Assembly: GCA_963792075.1 (NCBI GenBank)
Contig: CAWBUW010000007.1
Span: forward strand, 62,001 to 126,000
Length of the DNA: 64,000 nt
Direction of reading: 5' to 3'
DNA from: CAWBUW01 sp963792075
Lineage (GTDB): Bacteria > Chloroflexota > Anaerolineae > Anaerolineales > UBA4823
Positions 8,339-16,659 of the stretch are shown here, piece by piece. The position numbers were made by a program, and so were the translations under genes. A model generated the notes under the pieces. It was not told the origin of the DNA and searched no databases. It was given only the letters and a program-made list of their open reading frames with translations. Positions within the stretch are counted from its first letter, which is position 1. The number at the start of each line of letters is the position of its first letter.

Positions 8339-9334
8339 ATGAAAAAACAATTCGTAATCGTTGTCGTTGTGATCGCACTGCTGATCGCTGCCTGTGGTGG
8401 GCCAGCGGCTACGCCGGGCGGTTCCACAGGACCGTTCCGCATTGCCATGGTGATGCCCAGCGCCACAACCGATATGGCTTTTAGCCAGTCGATGTGGTCA
8501 GCGCTCAAAGCTGTGCAGGCTGAGATGGGGGGCGAATTTGCCCTCGAACTCAAGTATTCGGAATCTATGTTTAAAGTGCCCGACGCGGCTGCTGCAATCC
8601 GTGACTATGCCAGCCAGGGCTTCGACATCGTGATCGCGCACGGCTCGCAGTATGGCACCTCTGTGCAAGAGATTGCCCCAGATTTTCCCAACACGACTTT
8701 CGCCTGGGGCACAGATGTCAACACTTTCGGCTTGCCGAATGTATACGCCTACACGGCAGCCGCTGAAGAGGGCGGTTACGTCAACGGAGTACTCGCCGCT
8801 TTGCTGACCAAGAGCAAGATCATCGGCGTGACCGGCCCGGTGGAAGTGGGCGACGCCAAGACCTACATTGACGGTTTTGTCCAGGGCGTGGCCTCGGTTG
8901 ACCCGAACATTAAGGTCTCCATGACCTGGACCGGCTCGTTCTCCGACGTGGCGTTGATGACCGAAGCGGCCAAAACGCACATCGCCGCGGGGGCGGACGT
9001 GCTCACCGGATCATCACAATCGGTCGTCGGCTCGATCGGCGCGGCTAAGGAAAATGGCAGCGTGTTGTGGTTCGGCACGCAGCAAGACCAGGCAACCCTC
9101 GCTCCCAACCTCGTCGTCACCAGCCAGCAGTATGACTGGAGTGCGATGGTCAAAGAGATGATCAAGAACCACAAGGCCGGCACACTGGGCGGCGTCAAGT
9201 ATGTGTTACAGCTCAAGAATGGTGGTTTACAGATCATCTACAATCCAAGCTATCCTCTACCTGAGGATGTCAAAAAGGCTGGCGACGCTGCCATTGAAGG
9301 CATCAAAAGTGGCAGCATCAAGGTCAATCCGTAG
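8339..9334 (+). CDS. BMP-family substrate-binding lipoprotein
   Basis: A 331-residue protein with a lipoprotein signal ('VVIALLIAACGG', lipid Cys at 20) and a BMP/Med-type periplasmic-binding fold starting at 'FRIAMVMPSATTDMAFSQS'. BMP proteins deliver purine nucleosides and in some cases other heterocycles to the importer. AAGGAGA lies 8 bp before the ATG. It stands between permease 2 and the ATPase. The ligand cannot be fixed from the sequence, but the SsnA-like amidohydrolase downstream points to a purine-type compound (inference). Confidence 0.9.
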   Translation: MKKQFVIVVVVIALLIAACGGPAATPGGSTGPFRIAMVMPSATTDMAFSQSMWSALKAVQAEMGGEFALELKYSESMFKVPDAAAAIRDYASQGFDIVIAHGSQYGTSVQEIAPDFPNTTFAWGTDVNTFGLPNVYAYTAAAEEGGYVNGVLAALLTKSKIIGVTGPVEVGDAKTYIDGFVQGVASVDPNIKVSMTWTGSFSDVALMTEAAKTHIAAGADVLTGSSQSVVGSIGAAKENGSVLWFGTQQDQATLAPNLVVTSQQYDWSAMVKEMIKNHKAGTLGGVKYVLQLKNGGLQIIYNPSYPLPEDVKKAGDAAIEGIKSGSIKVNP

Positions 9335-9345
9335 TTGATGTTTTT

Positions 9346-9384
9346 GTAGTGTTCACCCCCACTACTTGTGGGGGTGAACACTAC
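9346..9384 (+). repeat. Perfect 17-bp-stem hairpin between BMP lipoprotein and ATPase
   Basis: Arms 9346-9362 and 9368-9384 (GTAGTGTTCACCCCCAC and its exact reverse complement) with a TACTT loop. It starts 12 bp after the lipoprotein stop and is preceded, not followed, by a T-run. It may reduce read-through into the ATPase gene or stabilise the lipoprotein message. It belongs to the general set of very regular intergenic hairpins seen across this window. Confidence 0.75.
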
Positions 9385-9397
9385 CAGAGGTGAGAAT

Positions 9398-10960
9398 ATG
9401 CCATCTGCGTCAAAAGCTGCTTCGCAACAGAACATCAGCCGCATCGAGATGTGCAACATCGTCAAGCGTTTCCCTGGTGTGCTGGCGAACGACAGGGTCT
9501 GTTTGGACGTGGATGCTGGCGAGGTACATGCCTTACTCGGCGAGAATGGCGCCGGTAAAAGCACGCTGATGCGGCAGTTGTACGGTCTGTATCAGCCCGA
9601 TGAGGGGCAGATTCTCATTGATGGCAAGCTGCAAGTATTTCACTCGCCGGCCGATGCTATCCGCGCCGGTATTGGCATGATCCACCAGCACTTTATGCTT
9701 GTGCCCACACTGACCGTCGCGGCGAACGTGGCTCTGGGCCTCCGTTCCACACGCGAGCCAGTGCTCGATCTGGATCGCGTCTCAGAGCGCATTCGTGAGC
9801 TGGCGCAGGCGTATGGACTCAAAGTGGATCCGGGGGCGTATGTGTGGCAACTGGCTGTCGGCGAGCAGCAGCGCGTCGAGATATTGAAGGCGCTCTATCG
9901 CGGGGCAAAATTCATCATCCTCGATGAGCCGACGGCAGTGCTCACACCCCAAGAAGTAAACGATCTATTCGTCACCTTGAAGCGGATGGTGAGTGAGGGT
10001 CACGGGCTCGTCTTTATTTCTCATAAGCTGCAAGAGGTCATGGCGATCAGCGACCGGGTAACCGTGCTGCGCGATGGGCGCATGGCGGGCAATTGCTCCA
10101 CTCAAGACGTCACACGAGACGACCTGGTTAAAATGATGGTGGGTCGCGAAATCAAGCCTCTCACGCCGCAGCCCAAGGTCGCCGGTAGGGTTCGCCTAAA
10201 GGTCGAAGGATTGCACGCCATTGGCGACCGGGGCGTCGAAGCGTTACGCGGAATTAATCTTGAAATCCACGCGGGCGAGATTTTGGGATTGGCAGGCGTG
10301 TCGGGCAATGGCCAACGCGAGCTGGCGGAATGCCTGGCCGGACTGCGCAAGACCACAGGCGGCACGCTCACCATTGATGGGCAAGATATGACGCACGCTT
10401 CCCTTTGCAAGCGGATGGAAGCCGGACAGGCTTATATTCCCGAAGAGCGTATGCGCGACGGAGCGATCCGTGATTTTTCTGTGCAGGAGAATGTGTTTCT
10501 GCATGAGCACGCCTCGCCCAAGTATACGCGCGGCATTTTCATGGATTTCCGCAAGATGTCGGCTCATGCCAGTGAACTGGTCAACGAATTTGCCATCAAG
10601 ACACCACGCCTGGATACTCCAATCAAGGCGCTGTCCGGCGGTAATATTCAAAAGTTGATCATGGCGCGCGAACTCTCGCGGCATCCCAAGGTGTTGGTCG
10701 CTGCCCAGCCGACACGCGGCGTGGACGTTGGGGCGACCGAGTACATTCATCAATGCTTGCTCGAACAGCGCGATGCAGGGACGGCGATTCTACTGATCTC
10801 GGAAGACCTGGACGAAGTGCGCGCTTTGTCCGACCGCATCGCCGTGATGTACGAAGGCAGTATCATCGGCATCGTCGAGCGCGATCAGGCTACCGTCGAG
10901 CAAGTCGGTTTGATGATGGCGGGTATTTCGATGCAAGAAGCTTTGCGGCGTTCTGCTTGA
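9398..10960 (+). CDS. BMP-type nucleoside ABC importer, double ATPase
   Basis: A 520-residue ATPase with two ABC domains, as in RbsA/NupO/YufO-like proteins. Domain 1 has Walker A 'GENGAGKST' near residue 48 and Walker B 'FIILDEPTAVLTP'. Its signature is the poor 'QLAVGEQQRVEI'. Domain 2 has 'GVSGNGQRELAE' in place of a standard Walker A, and signature 'LSGGNIQK', the usual asymmetry in this family. The ATG at 9398 follows AGAGGTGAG; an earlier in-frame GTG at 9368 falls inside the hairpin and is unlikely. It completes the importer. Confidence 0.9.
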   Translation: MPSASKAASQQNISRIEMCNIVKRFPGVLANDRVCLDVDAGEVHALLGENGAGKSTLMRQLYGLYQPDEGQILIDGKLQVFHSPADAIRAGIGMIHQHFMLVPTLTVAANVALGLRSTREPVLDLDRVSERIRELAQAYGLKVDPGAYVWQLAVGEQQRVEILKALYRGAKFIILDEPTAVLTPQEVNDLFVTLKRMVSEGHGLVFISHKLQEVMAISDRVTVLRDGRMAGNCSTQDVTRDDLVKMMVGREIKPLTPQPKVAGRVRLKVEGLHAIGDRGVEALRGINLEIHAGEILGLAGVSGNGQRELAECLAGLRKTTGGTLTIDGQDMTHASLCKRMEAGQAYIPEERMRDGAIRDFSVQENVFLHEHASPKYTRGIFMDFRKMSAHASELVNEFAIKTPRLDTPIKALSGGNIQKLIMARELSRHPKVLVAAQPTRGVDVGATEYIHQCLLEQRDAGTAILLISEDLDEVRALSDRIAVMYEGSIIGIVERDQATVEQVGLMMAGISMQEALRRSA

Positions 10961-10972
10961 GGCTGTTGTTAG

Positions 10973-11033
10973 ACGCCTTCCCCACCCTGCCATTTCGCCC
11001 GGCGGCGGGCCGCGCCTGGGTGGGATGAGGGCG
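10973..11033 (+). other. GC-rich imperfect hairpin after the importer operon
   Basis: Outer arms ACGCC..CCCACCC and GGGTGGG..GGGCGT with a GC-rich, self-complementary centre. It lies in the 125-bp gap between the ATPase and the amidohydrolase. It may be a terminator or a worn member of the intergenic hairpin set. There is no T-run. Confidence 0.4.
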
Positions 11034-11085
11034 TGGTTGCCGGCATGAGCTATGTTGAGAGAGCACCAGACAGGCAAGGAATGAT

Positions 11086-12414
11086 ATGGCTACTCGCTTC
11101 GAAAACGGAATAGTTGTTACGCTGGGGGAAAAGAACCGTGTCCTGTGGAATGCAACCGTTGTCACCGAGGGGGAGCGGGTCGCGGCGGTAGGCGGTTCTG
11201 CCGAAATGAAACGGCGCTTCCCGAACGCTGATCCGGTGGACTGCTCTGGGAAAATCATCTTGCCGGGATTCATCTGCACCCACCATCACTTTTACTCCAC
11301 CATGGCGCGCGGGATGGGCATCCCTGGAGAGCCCGCCTCGAACTTTGTCGAGATCCTGGAGCGGCTCTGGTGGAAAGTTGACCGGGCATTGGACAATGAG
11401 GACATTACCCTTTCGGCGCAAATGCCCCTGATCGACTGCATCCGTAACGGCACGACCACGGTCATCGACCATCACGCCTCTCCGGCCATGCGAGATGGCT
11501 CGCTTGACTTGATCGAGAACGCTGTCAGGCAGGCGGGCATCCGCGCGTCGCTGTGCTATGAAGTTTCTGACCGCAACGTCGCCGGCGGTGGGATTGCTGA
11601 AAACGAGCGCTTTATCAAAAAGGTCGGCAAGGGCGATGGTCAAATTGCGGCGATGATGGGAATGCACGCCTCGTTCACCCTATCCGATGCGACCGTCGAA
11701 AAATGCGTCGGCATCGCCCAGGACACGGGCGTCGGTTGTCACATCCACGTGGCCGAAGATGCCGCCGACCGCGAAGATTCCCTCGCCAAATATAAAATGC
11801 CGACTGTGAACCGCCTGCAGAAGTTGGGCGTAGCAGGTGAAAAGTCTATTTTCGTCCACTGCGTCCACGTTGATGATGCGGAGATGGATATCCTCGCCGC
11901 GACCAGGACGAGTGTGGTGCACAACCCCGAATCGAACATGAATAACGCCGTCGGAGTCACGCCACTGTTGAAACTGCTGCAAAAAGGCGTGCTGGTCGGA
12001 CTGGGCACGGATGGCATGGGCTCAGATATGCTCGCCCAGATGCGCTGCGCCTACCTGCTGCACCGGCTTGCCAACCATGACCCACGCGTTGCTTTCTTAG
12101 AAGCTCCGCAACTACTTCTGCAGAACAACGCGGCAATTGCCAAGCGGCAGTTCGGTCTACAGTTGGGCGAGATTGCCGAGGGCCTTCCTGCCGACCTCGC
12201 CATTCTCGACTACGAGCCTCCGACACCGCTCAGTGAAGCTAATTTCCTCGGGCACCTCATCTTCGGTTTGGTGGACGCGACCGTTGACACAACAGTTTGC
12301 AAAGGTAAGATTTTAATGCAGGGAAAGCAGATCTTGAGCATGGACGAAGAGCGATTAGCTGCCCGCTCCCGTGAGCTTGCCCCAAAGATGTGGAAGCGGC
12401 TGCAGGAGCTCTAG
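11086..12414 (+). CDS. ssnA: SsnA-like amidohydrolase / aminohydrolase
   Basis: A 442-residue metal-dependent hydrolase of the AtzF/guanine-deaminase-like superfamily. Metal ligands are seen in 'THHHFYS' (66-68), 'DHHASP' (about 126), 'HIHVAED', 'HCVHVDD' and 'GTDGMGSD'. The strings 'LWWKVDRALD' and 'TTVIDHHASP' match E. coli SsnA, which lies in the yge/xdh purine-degradation region. The enzyme probably deaminates or opens a heterocycle. As the last gene of the + strand island it links the nucleoside-type importer with carbamoyl-group salvage (inference). The convergent sensor kinase ends 6 bp downstream. Confidence 0.83.
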   Translation: MATRFENGIVVTLGEKNRVLWNATVVTEGERVAAVGGSAEMKRRFPNADPVDCSGKIILPGFICTHHHFYSTMARGMGIPGEPASNFVEILERLWWKVDRALDNEDITLSAQMPLIDCIRNGTTTVIDHHASPAMRDGSLDLIENAVRQAGIRASLCYEVSDRNVAGGGIAENERFIKKVGKGDGQIAAMMGMHASFTLSDATVEKCVGIAQDTGVGCHIHVAEDAADREDSLAKYKMPTVNRLQKLGVAGEKSIFVHCVHVDDAEMDILAATRTSVVHNPESNMNNAVGVTPLLKLLQKGVLVGLGTDGMGSDMLAQMRCAYLLHRLANHDPRVAFLEAPQLLLQNNAAIAKRQFGLQLGEIAEGLPADLAILDYEPPTPLSEANFLGHLIFGLVDATVDTTVCKGKILMQGKQILSMDEERLAARSRELAPKMWKRLQEL

Positions 12415-12420
12415 AAAACC

Positions 12421-13551
12421 CTATGGATGAACGGGCAGGGCAAAGGAAAACTTGCTTCCCTTCCCAGGCCCTGCGCTTTCTGCCCAGATGCGCCCCCGAT
12501 GTGCTTCGATCAGGTGCTTGGCAATTGCCAAGCCGATGCCGCTGCCGCCGCCTGCCTGGCGCGAGCGCGACTTATCCACGCGATAGAAGCGCGTGAAAAG
12601 CTGGGGAATGTGCTCTGCCGGGATGCCAATGCCGTTATCCTGGACAGACACGATCACCTCATCCCCTTGTAGACCTGCTGTCACGCACACTTCGCCTGGC
12701 GGCGAGGTGTATTGATAGGCATTGTTCAACAAATTGATCAACACCTGCAGTAAGCGATCCTGATCCCCTTGAATAGTGGGAAGGTTAGCCGATACCTGGG
12801 AGGTCAGCGAAATATTCTTTTGTTGGAATTGCCGTTCGAGATGTTGGAGGGCAGTTTGTACTAAAGCCTCGACCGATATAGCCTGGCGGTCTAACTCGTA
12901 TGCACCGGCTTCTACCCGGCTTAGTTCCTGTAAATCGTTCACCAACCGCTGTAAACGATCAGCCTCTTGTTCGATCTGTTCAAAAGTCGCAGCTTCTGCC
13001 GGCAGCACGCCATCCACCAGCGCTTCCATGGAGCCTTTGATCGCCGTCAGCGGGGTGCGCAGCTCGTGGCTGACATCGCCCAGCAATTGGCTGCGCATCT
13101 GTTCGGTATGCTCCAGCCGCTCGGCCATCTGGTTAAAGGCGTGCGCGAGCTGTCCCAACTCGTCAGCGTATTCTGGGTCACTGCCAAAACCGCCCACGCG
13201 CTGATCAAAATGCCCATCCGCAATGCGCAGGCTGGCCTTCGTGATTGCCTGTATTGGCGCGACTACCCTGCGGCTGATAAGAATACTGACCACAATCGCG
13301 GCGAGTGAAGCCGCTCCGGCAGATATTGCCAGGGCTTCATTCACCCCGGAACTGAAGCTGTTGAACGTATCAGTACCTGTGGTACCCATCATTCCATTCA
13401 TCATGCCCTGCATTCCAGACATGTGGCGTTGGTAAGCACCCGGAATCACGAATTCCGTTGCAATGGCCTGAACCAAAGTTCCTAACAGGATCACAACCAG
13501 GTAGGAAATGAGTAGTTTTACGACCAGTTGACGGCGCAGCTTATTCCACAT
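12421..13551 (-). CDS. Met-rich sensor histidine kinase (CusS/BaeS-like)
   Basis: A 376-residue membrane kinase. TM1 is at about residues 10-32 and TM2 at 73-92, with a short outside loop holding 'HMSGMQGMMNGMMG', a Met/His cluster well suited to Cu(I) or Ag(I). Then come HAMP (about 93-145), HisKA with 'DVSHELRTPLT' (about 160) and an HATPase with 'NLLNNAYQY', 'DNGIGIP' and 'GGGSGIGLAIAKHLI'. It is the last gene of the multicopper oxidase - response regulator - kinase run, with only 2 bp to the regulator. The very short sensor loop is unlike CusS, whose periplasmic domain is much bigger, so metal is probably sensed directly at the membrane face (inference). Confidence 0.87.
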   Translation of the reverse strand: MWNKLRRQLVVKLLISYLVVILLGTLVQAIATEFVIPGAYQRHMSGMQGMMNGMMGTTGTDTFNSFSSGVNEALAISAGAASLAAIVVSILISRRVVAPIQAITKASLRIADGHFDQRVGGFGSDPEYADELGQLAHAFNQMAERLEHTEQMRSQLLGDVSHELRTPLTAIKGSMEALVDGVLPAEAATFEQIEQEADRLQRLVNDLQELSRVEAGAYELDRQAISVEALVQTALQHLERQFQQKNISLTSQVSANLPTIQGDQDRLLQVLINLLNNAYQYTSPPGEVCVTAGLQGDEVIVSVQDNGIGIPAEHIPQLFTRFYRVDKSRSRQAGGGSGIGLAIAKHLIEAHRGRIWAESAGPGKGSKFSFALPVHP

Positions 13552-13553
13552 GC

Positions 13554-14243
13554 TTACACCCTTTCATCGTCAAAACGATACCCGGCGCCACGTACGGTAG
13601 CGACTAAATGACCGGCTTCGCCCAGTTTTTGACGCAGATGCCCGATATGTACATCCACCACGCGCAGGTCGCCAAAGAAATTGGTTTCCCATACTTTCTC
13701 CATGAGCTGCTCACGGCTGAGCACCAGCCCGCGATGTTCGGCCAGTGTACGCAGCAGGTCAAATTCCATCGCTGTCAGATCGAGCAGCCGGTCATCCACC
13801 CAGGCCTGGCGCCCGGCAGTATCAACACGGATGCGCCGAAAGGCCAGCACTGTCCCGCCGGGCGGCCCGCTGGAACCTTGTAAGCGGCGCAGCGCAGCCT
13901 TGACGCGGGCGGTCAGTTCACGCGGGCTGAACGGTTTGGTGACGTAATCATCGGCGCCGATGGAGAGACCCAGTACCCGATCCAGCTCTTCGGTTTTCGC
14001 AGTCAGCAAAATCACGTACACATTTGATTCGCGCCGAAGTTGGGTCAGCACTTCCAGTCCATCCATTCCCGGCAGCATGATATCCAGCACGATCAAATCC
14101 GGCCGGTAGGCGCGGGCTGCCTTCAGGCCGCTCGGTCCATCCGCAGCGCTGTACACTTCGTAGCCTTCTTTGCGCAAATAAGAAACGACCAGGTTCGAGA
14201 TCGAAGGCTCATCATCCACGACAAGAATTTTTGGGGTAGTCAT
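13554..14243 (-). CDS. OmpR-family response regulator
   Basis: A 229-residue protein with a receiver (phosphoacceptor Asp in 'LIVLDIMLPGMDG', about residue 54; Lys in 'DDYVTKPFSP') and a winged-helix DNA-binding domain ('REQLMEKVWETNFFGDLRVVDVHIGHLRQKLG'). Its partner kinase follows at 2 bp and the multicopper oxidase lies 2 bp upstream, so it probably controls copper-detoxification genes, including its own operon. OmpR-type regulators bind direct repeats spaced about 11 bp; such a repeat occurs at 16639-16659 and 60201-60221. Confidence 0.9.
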   Translation of the reverse strand: MTTPKILVVDDEPSISNLVVSYLRKEGYEVYSAADGPSGLKAARAYRPDLIVLDIMLPGMDGLEVLTQLRRESNVYVILLTAKTEELDRVLGLSIGADDYVTKPFSPRELTARVKAALRRLQGSSGPPGGTVLAFRRIRVDTAGRQAWVDDRLLDLTAMEFDLLRTLAEHRGLVLSREQLMEKVWETNFFGDLRVVDVHIGHLRQKLGEAGHLVATVRGAGYRFDDERV

Positions 14244-14245
14244 GC

Positions 14246-15817
14246 TTAGGATTTTACCCGATAGTTGCGCATCATGCCCCCATCTTCGTGTTCCAGATTG
14301 TGGCAGTGGTAAAGGTATAAGCCGGCAAAGTTTTCAAACCGAACCAGCACCCGCACTCTTTCACCTGGCCAGACCAGCACTGTGTCTTTCCAGCCATCAT
14401 CCACGAACCCGGTACTGATGGCTTCGTATTCTTGGCGGGTCCGCTGGTCAATCTGGCGCTCCAACACCTGGAACTGCACACCGTGGATATGCATCGGGTG
14501 TGGATGCCCGCCGCCGCTCATCATGCCCATCCCACTACCTTCCGAGTTGTAGAACTCCCAGATTTCCGAATTACCCAGGCGCACTTTTTCATCGCTGACG
14601 ACTTCATCCATGACAAACGTGCGCCCATTGAGTGTACCAACCATTTGCATCGCCAGTGTGACCTGGCGTGGATTGCGGCGGTTCACAGCATCCTGTTCAG
14701 CGTAAAATCCAGGCACAGACAGGCGCTCCGGCAAACTGGGGAAAGACCCGCCCGCTGCCGGCTCGACCTGAATTCTCAAAACATCCAGTGCCGCCCCATT
14801 CGGCAGCCCACTGCTGCCCATCATACCGCCCATCATGCCCGTGTTCACCGAGAAGGGCAGGCTCTTCAAGAGGATTTCCTGGCCGGGTTGGTAGGCGCTG
14901 AAGTCCGCCCACAGTTCTACGCGCTCACCGGGGGCCAGGGTAATATAACTACGCTGCACAGGTTTTTCAAGCAAACCGCCATCGGTTGCAATGACCGTGA
15001 ACGGCGTAGTATTATCCCAGGCCAGTTTGTAGATGCGGGCATTCGAACCATTCAAAAGGCGCAGGCGATACGGTCGGGCCTGAACTTTCCATGTGTGTTG
15101 TGCCTGCCCGTTGACCAGCACCTGATCGCCAAAAAAGCCGTTCATCGTGTCTGCTATATACAGGAGTTGATTCTGACTGTCAAAGCTGCGATCTTGAATG
15201 ACCAACGGCAGGTCAAACTCGCCAGAAGGCAGTCCAAGGGCGGTTTCCTCGTCATCGGAAACGATCAACAGCCCGGCCAGGCCGTAGTACGCCTGCGGAC
15301 CGGTGCGCTGGTGAGGATGTGGGTGATACCAGTACGTTCCGGCGCGGTTGAAGATACGATATTCGTAATCATATGCCTGGCCCTGCGGGACGGCGAATTG
15401 GGGATGGCCATCCATCACGTCTGGCACGCTCAGCCCATGCCAATGCACAATCGAGGCGTCGGGGATCTGGTTGTTAAAACGCAGCTTGAGATTCTGCCCG
15501 CGCTGCAAACGCAAGATTGGCCCCAGGTAGGAGTCCGGAATGGTTTGCAGGCTGCTGGCCGCACCCTGGTTAACCTGTCCCTGGTACTGCCAGACTCGCG
15601 TCGCCTGCCCTGGCAGCAGGTTGGCTATGCCAGGAGCGGCGGTCAGGGCAATCATCACATCGCTGCCGTCTGGCAAGGGTAAAGCAGCTATTGCCAGTGG
15701 AGTGGCTGTCGGCTCAACAGGCAGCGCTTTGCTACAAGCTGCCAACGCCAACGCACCGGCGCCCAAACTGGCTAAGCGCAAGAACTCACGCCTGGAAAGA
15801 GAAGCTCTTGTTGCCAT
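14246..15817 (-). CDS. Multicopper oxidase with Tat signal
   Basis: A 523-residue three-cupredoxin-domain oxidase. The N-terminus has a twin-Arg signal 'SRREFLRLAS' followed by 'ALALAACSKA', so it may be lipidated after Tat export. Copper ligands: 'HWHGLS', 'YHPHPHQ', 'HPMHIHGVQF' and 'YHCHNLEHEDGGMM', covering type 1, 2 and 3 sites. It contains Met-rich stretches ('TGMMGGMMGSSG', 'GSGMGMMSGGGHPHPMH') typical of cuprous oxidases such as CueO. Probable role: oxidises Cu(I) to Cu(II) outside the membrane. The start at 15817 has GGAG 9 bp upstream; an in-frame start at 15874 would lie inside the terminator hairpin. First gene of the operon with the two-component system. Confidence 0.9.
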   Translation of the reverse strand: MATRASLSRREFLRLASLGAGALALAACSKALPVEPTATPLAIAALPLPDGSDVMIALTAAPGIANLLPGQATRVWQYQGQVNQGAASSLQTIPDSYLGPILRLQRGQNLKLRFNNQIPDASIVHWHGLSVPDVMDGHPQFAVPQGQAYDYEYRIFNRAGTYWYHPHPHQRTGPQAYYGLAGLLIVSDDEETALGLPSGEFDLPLVIQDRSFDSQNQLLYIADTMNGFFGDQVLVNGQAQHTWKVQARPYRLRLLNGSNARIYKLAWDNTTPFTVIATDGGLLEKPVQRSYITLAPGERVELWADFSAYQPGQEILLKSLPFSVNTGMMGGMMGSSGLPNGAALDVLRIQVEPAAGGSFPSLPERLSVPGFYAEQDAVNRRNPRQVTLAMQMVGTLNGRTFVMDEVVSDEKVRLGNSEIWEFYNSEGSGMGMMSGGGHPHPMHIHGVQFQVLERQIDQRTRQEYEAISTGFVDDGWKDTVLVWPGERVRVLVRFENFAGLYLYHCHNLEHEDGGMMRNYRVKS

Positions 15818-15844
15818 TTTCAATATCTCCTGAATAAAATACAC

Positions 15845-15872
15845 GAAGCGGTGGGCATTCGCCCACCGCTTC
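15845..15872 (-). terminator. 12-bp-stem hairpin between Met-rich protein and multicopper oxidase
   Basis: GAAGCGGTGGGC / GCCCACCGCTTC with an ATTC loop, lying in the 75-bp gap after the Met-rich protein gene. There is no clean U-run, so it may only lower expression of the oxidase operon relative to the abundant secreted protein. Confidence 0.55.
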
Positions 15873-15892
15873 ACCTGACTACCAATAAAAGC

Positions 15893-16546
15893 TTACGGCT
15901 TGGGCTGCTGAGTTGTCGGGCTGCCGTTCCAGTTTCCGTGGCACCCGCCCGGTGTGAACTGGCCGTTACTGCCCTGCTGTCCAAAGTTGCGGCCCATCAT
16001 CCCGCCGGCGCCATACTGGCCACCCATCATGCCATAACCAGCGCCCATATTATCGAGCATCCATTCATAGCGCCCGTCCATCTGGGCCAGAATGCTGTCA
16101 GCCTGTTCCTGGGTCAAAGCGCCATCGGTTATGGCCTGGGCCAGGCTGTTCTGGTGCGCGGTTTCCAACGCTGCGATCAGGTCAGCGCGGCTGACGCCTT
16201 TCGCTTCGGCAATCTGAGCGATGGTCTTGCCGCTGTTCACTTCGGCATACAGCTCATCGCTGGTCAGGCCGAGCTTTTCCGCCAGGGCGTTCCAAATATA
16301 TGTGTGCATCCCGCCGCTGGTGGTCATCCACTCGTGCATGGCATTCATCCACTCCCAGCCATCGCCATTTTGAGCATAGCCGCCCATCATGCCGCGACCA
16401 TAGCTGGTCTGTCCATTGCCGCCCATCATCCAGCCAAAGCCAGTAGCCGGGGTAGGAGTCTGGGCAAAGGCGACGCCAGCGCCCAGGGCAGCCACTGCCA
16501 ACACTGCTACCAGTGCGACCACAAGGATTGTTGTTTTAGTATTCAT
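15893..16546 (-). CDS. Secreted Met/Gly/His-rich protein with DUF2680-like domain
   Basis: A 217-residue exported protein with a signal peptide (residues 1-29, 'LGAGVAFAQ'). The middle (about 88-155) is helical, 'LGLTSDELYAEVNSGKTIAQ' then 'TDGALTQEQADSILAQM', like DUF2680/YckD-type proteins. Both flanks are rich in Gly-Met-Met, Trp and His ('GWMMGGNG', 'RGMMGGYAQ', 'GYGMMGGQYGAGGMMG'), which suits soft-metal binding. The gene precedes the multicopper oxidase/two-component operon and carries the 21-bp box upstream, so it is probably a copper-buffering protein induced by the CusS/CusR-like pair. Function is inference; no enzyme motif is seen. Confidence 0.75.
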   Translation of the reverse strand: MNTKTTILVVALVAVLAVAALGAGVAFAQTPTPATGFGWMMGGNGQTSYGRGMMGGYAQNGDGWEWMNAMHEWMTTSGGMHTYIWNALAEKLGLTSDELYAEVNSGKTIAQIAEAKGVSRADLIAALETAHQNSLAQAITDGALTQEQADSILAQMDGRYEWMLDNMGAGYGMMGGQYGAGGMMGRNFGQQGSNGQFTPGGCHGNWNGSPTTQQPKP

Positions 16547-16638
16547 TGTTCGTTTCTCCTAGTTTCTTATACCTGTAATCAGGTTGATCTTGATGTTCAG
16601 TATTCTAACAGGCCAACTTGAAGGGTTCTTGATGCTTG

Positions 16639-16659
16639 TATGAAGGTTGTGTAAAGAAT
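16639..16659 (-). promoter_or_regulatory. Candidate response-regulator box upstream of the Met-rich protein
   Basis: On the - strand the site reads TTCTTTACACAACCTTCAT within a 21-bp stretch that recurs with one mismatch at 60201-60221, again upstream of a Met/Gly-rich gene. It holds a direct repeat CTTTACACAA / CTTCATACAA with 11-bp spacing, as OmpR-family regulators prefer. It ends at the stop of the CcdA-like gene and lies about 93 bp upstream of the ATG. Confidence 0.6.

Noticed and set aside
8339..8398. Selenocysteine or other recoding in other genes with Cys motifs
   Set aside because: All other Cys-rich genes (HMA, YHS, PCYCGC, CcmH) read through in one frame; only the gene at 53124 needs a UGA.
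14432..15682. 416-codon open frame on the + strand opposite the multicopper oxidase
   Set aside because: The oxidase on the - strand has all copper motifs; the opposite frame gives low-complexity Arg/His/Ala-rich text without known motifs, so it is a shadow of high-GC coding sequence.
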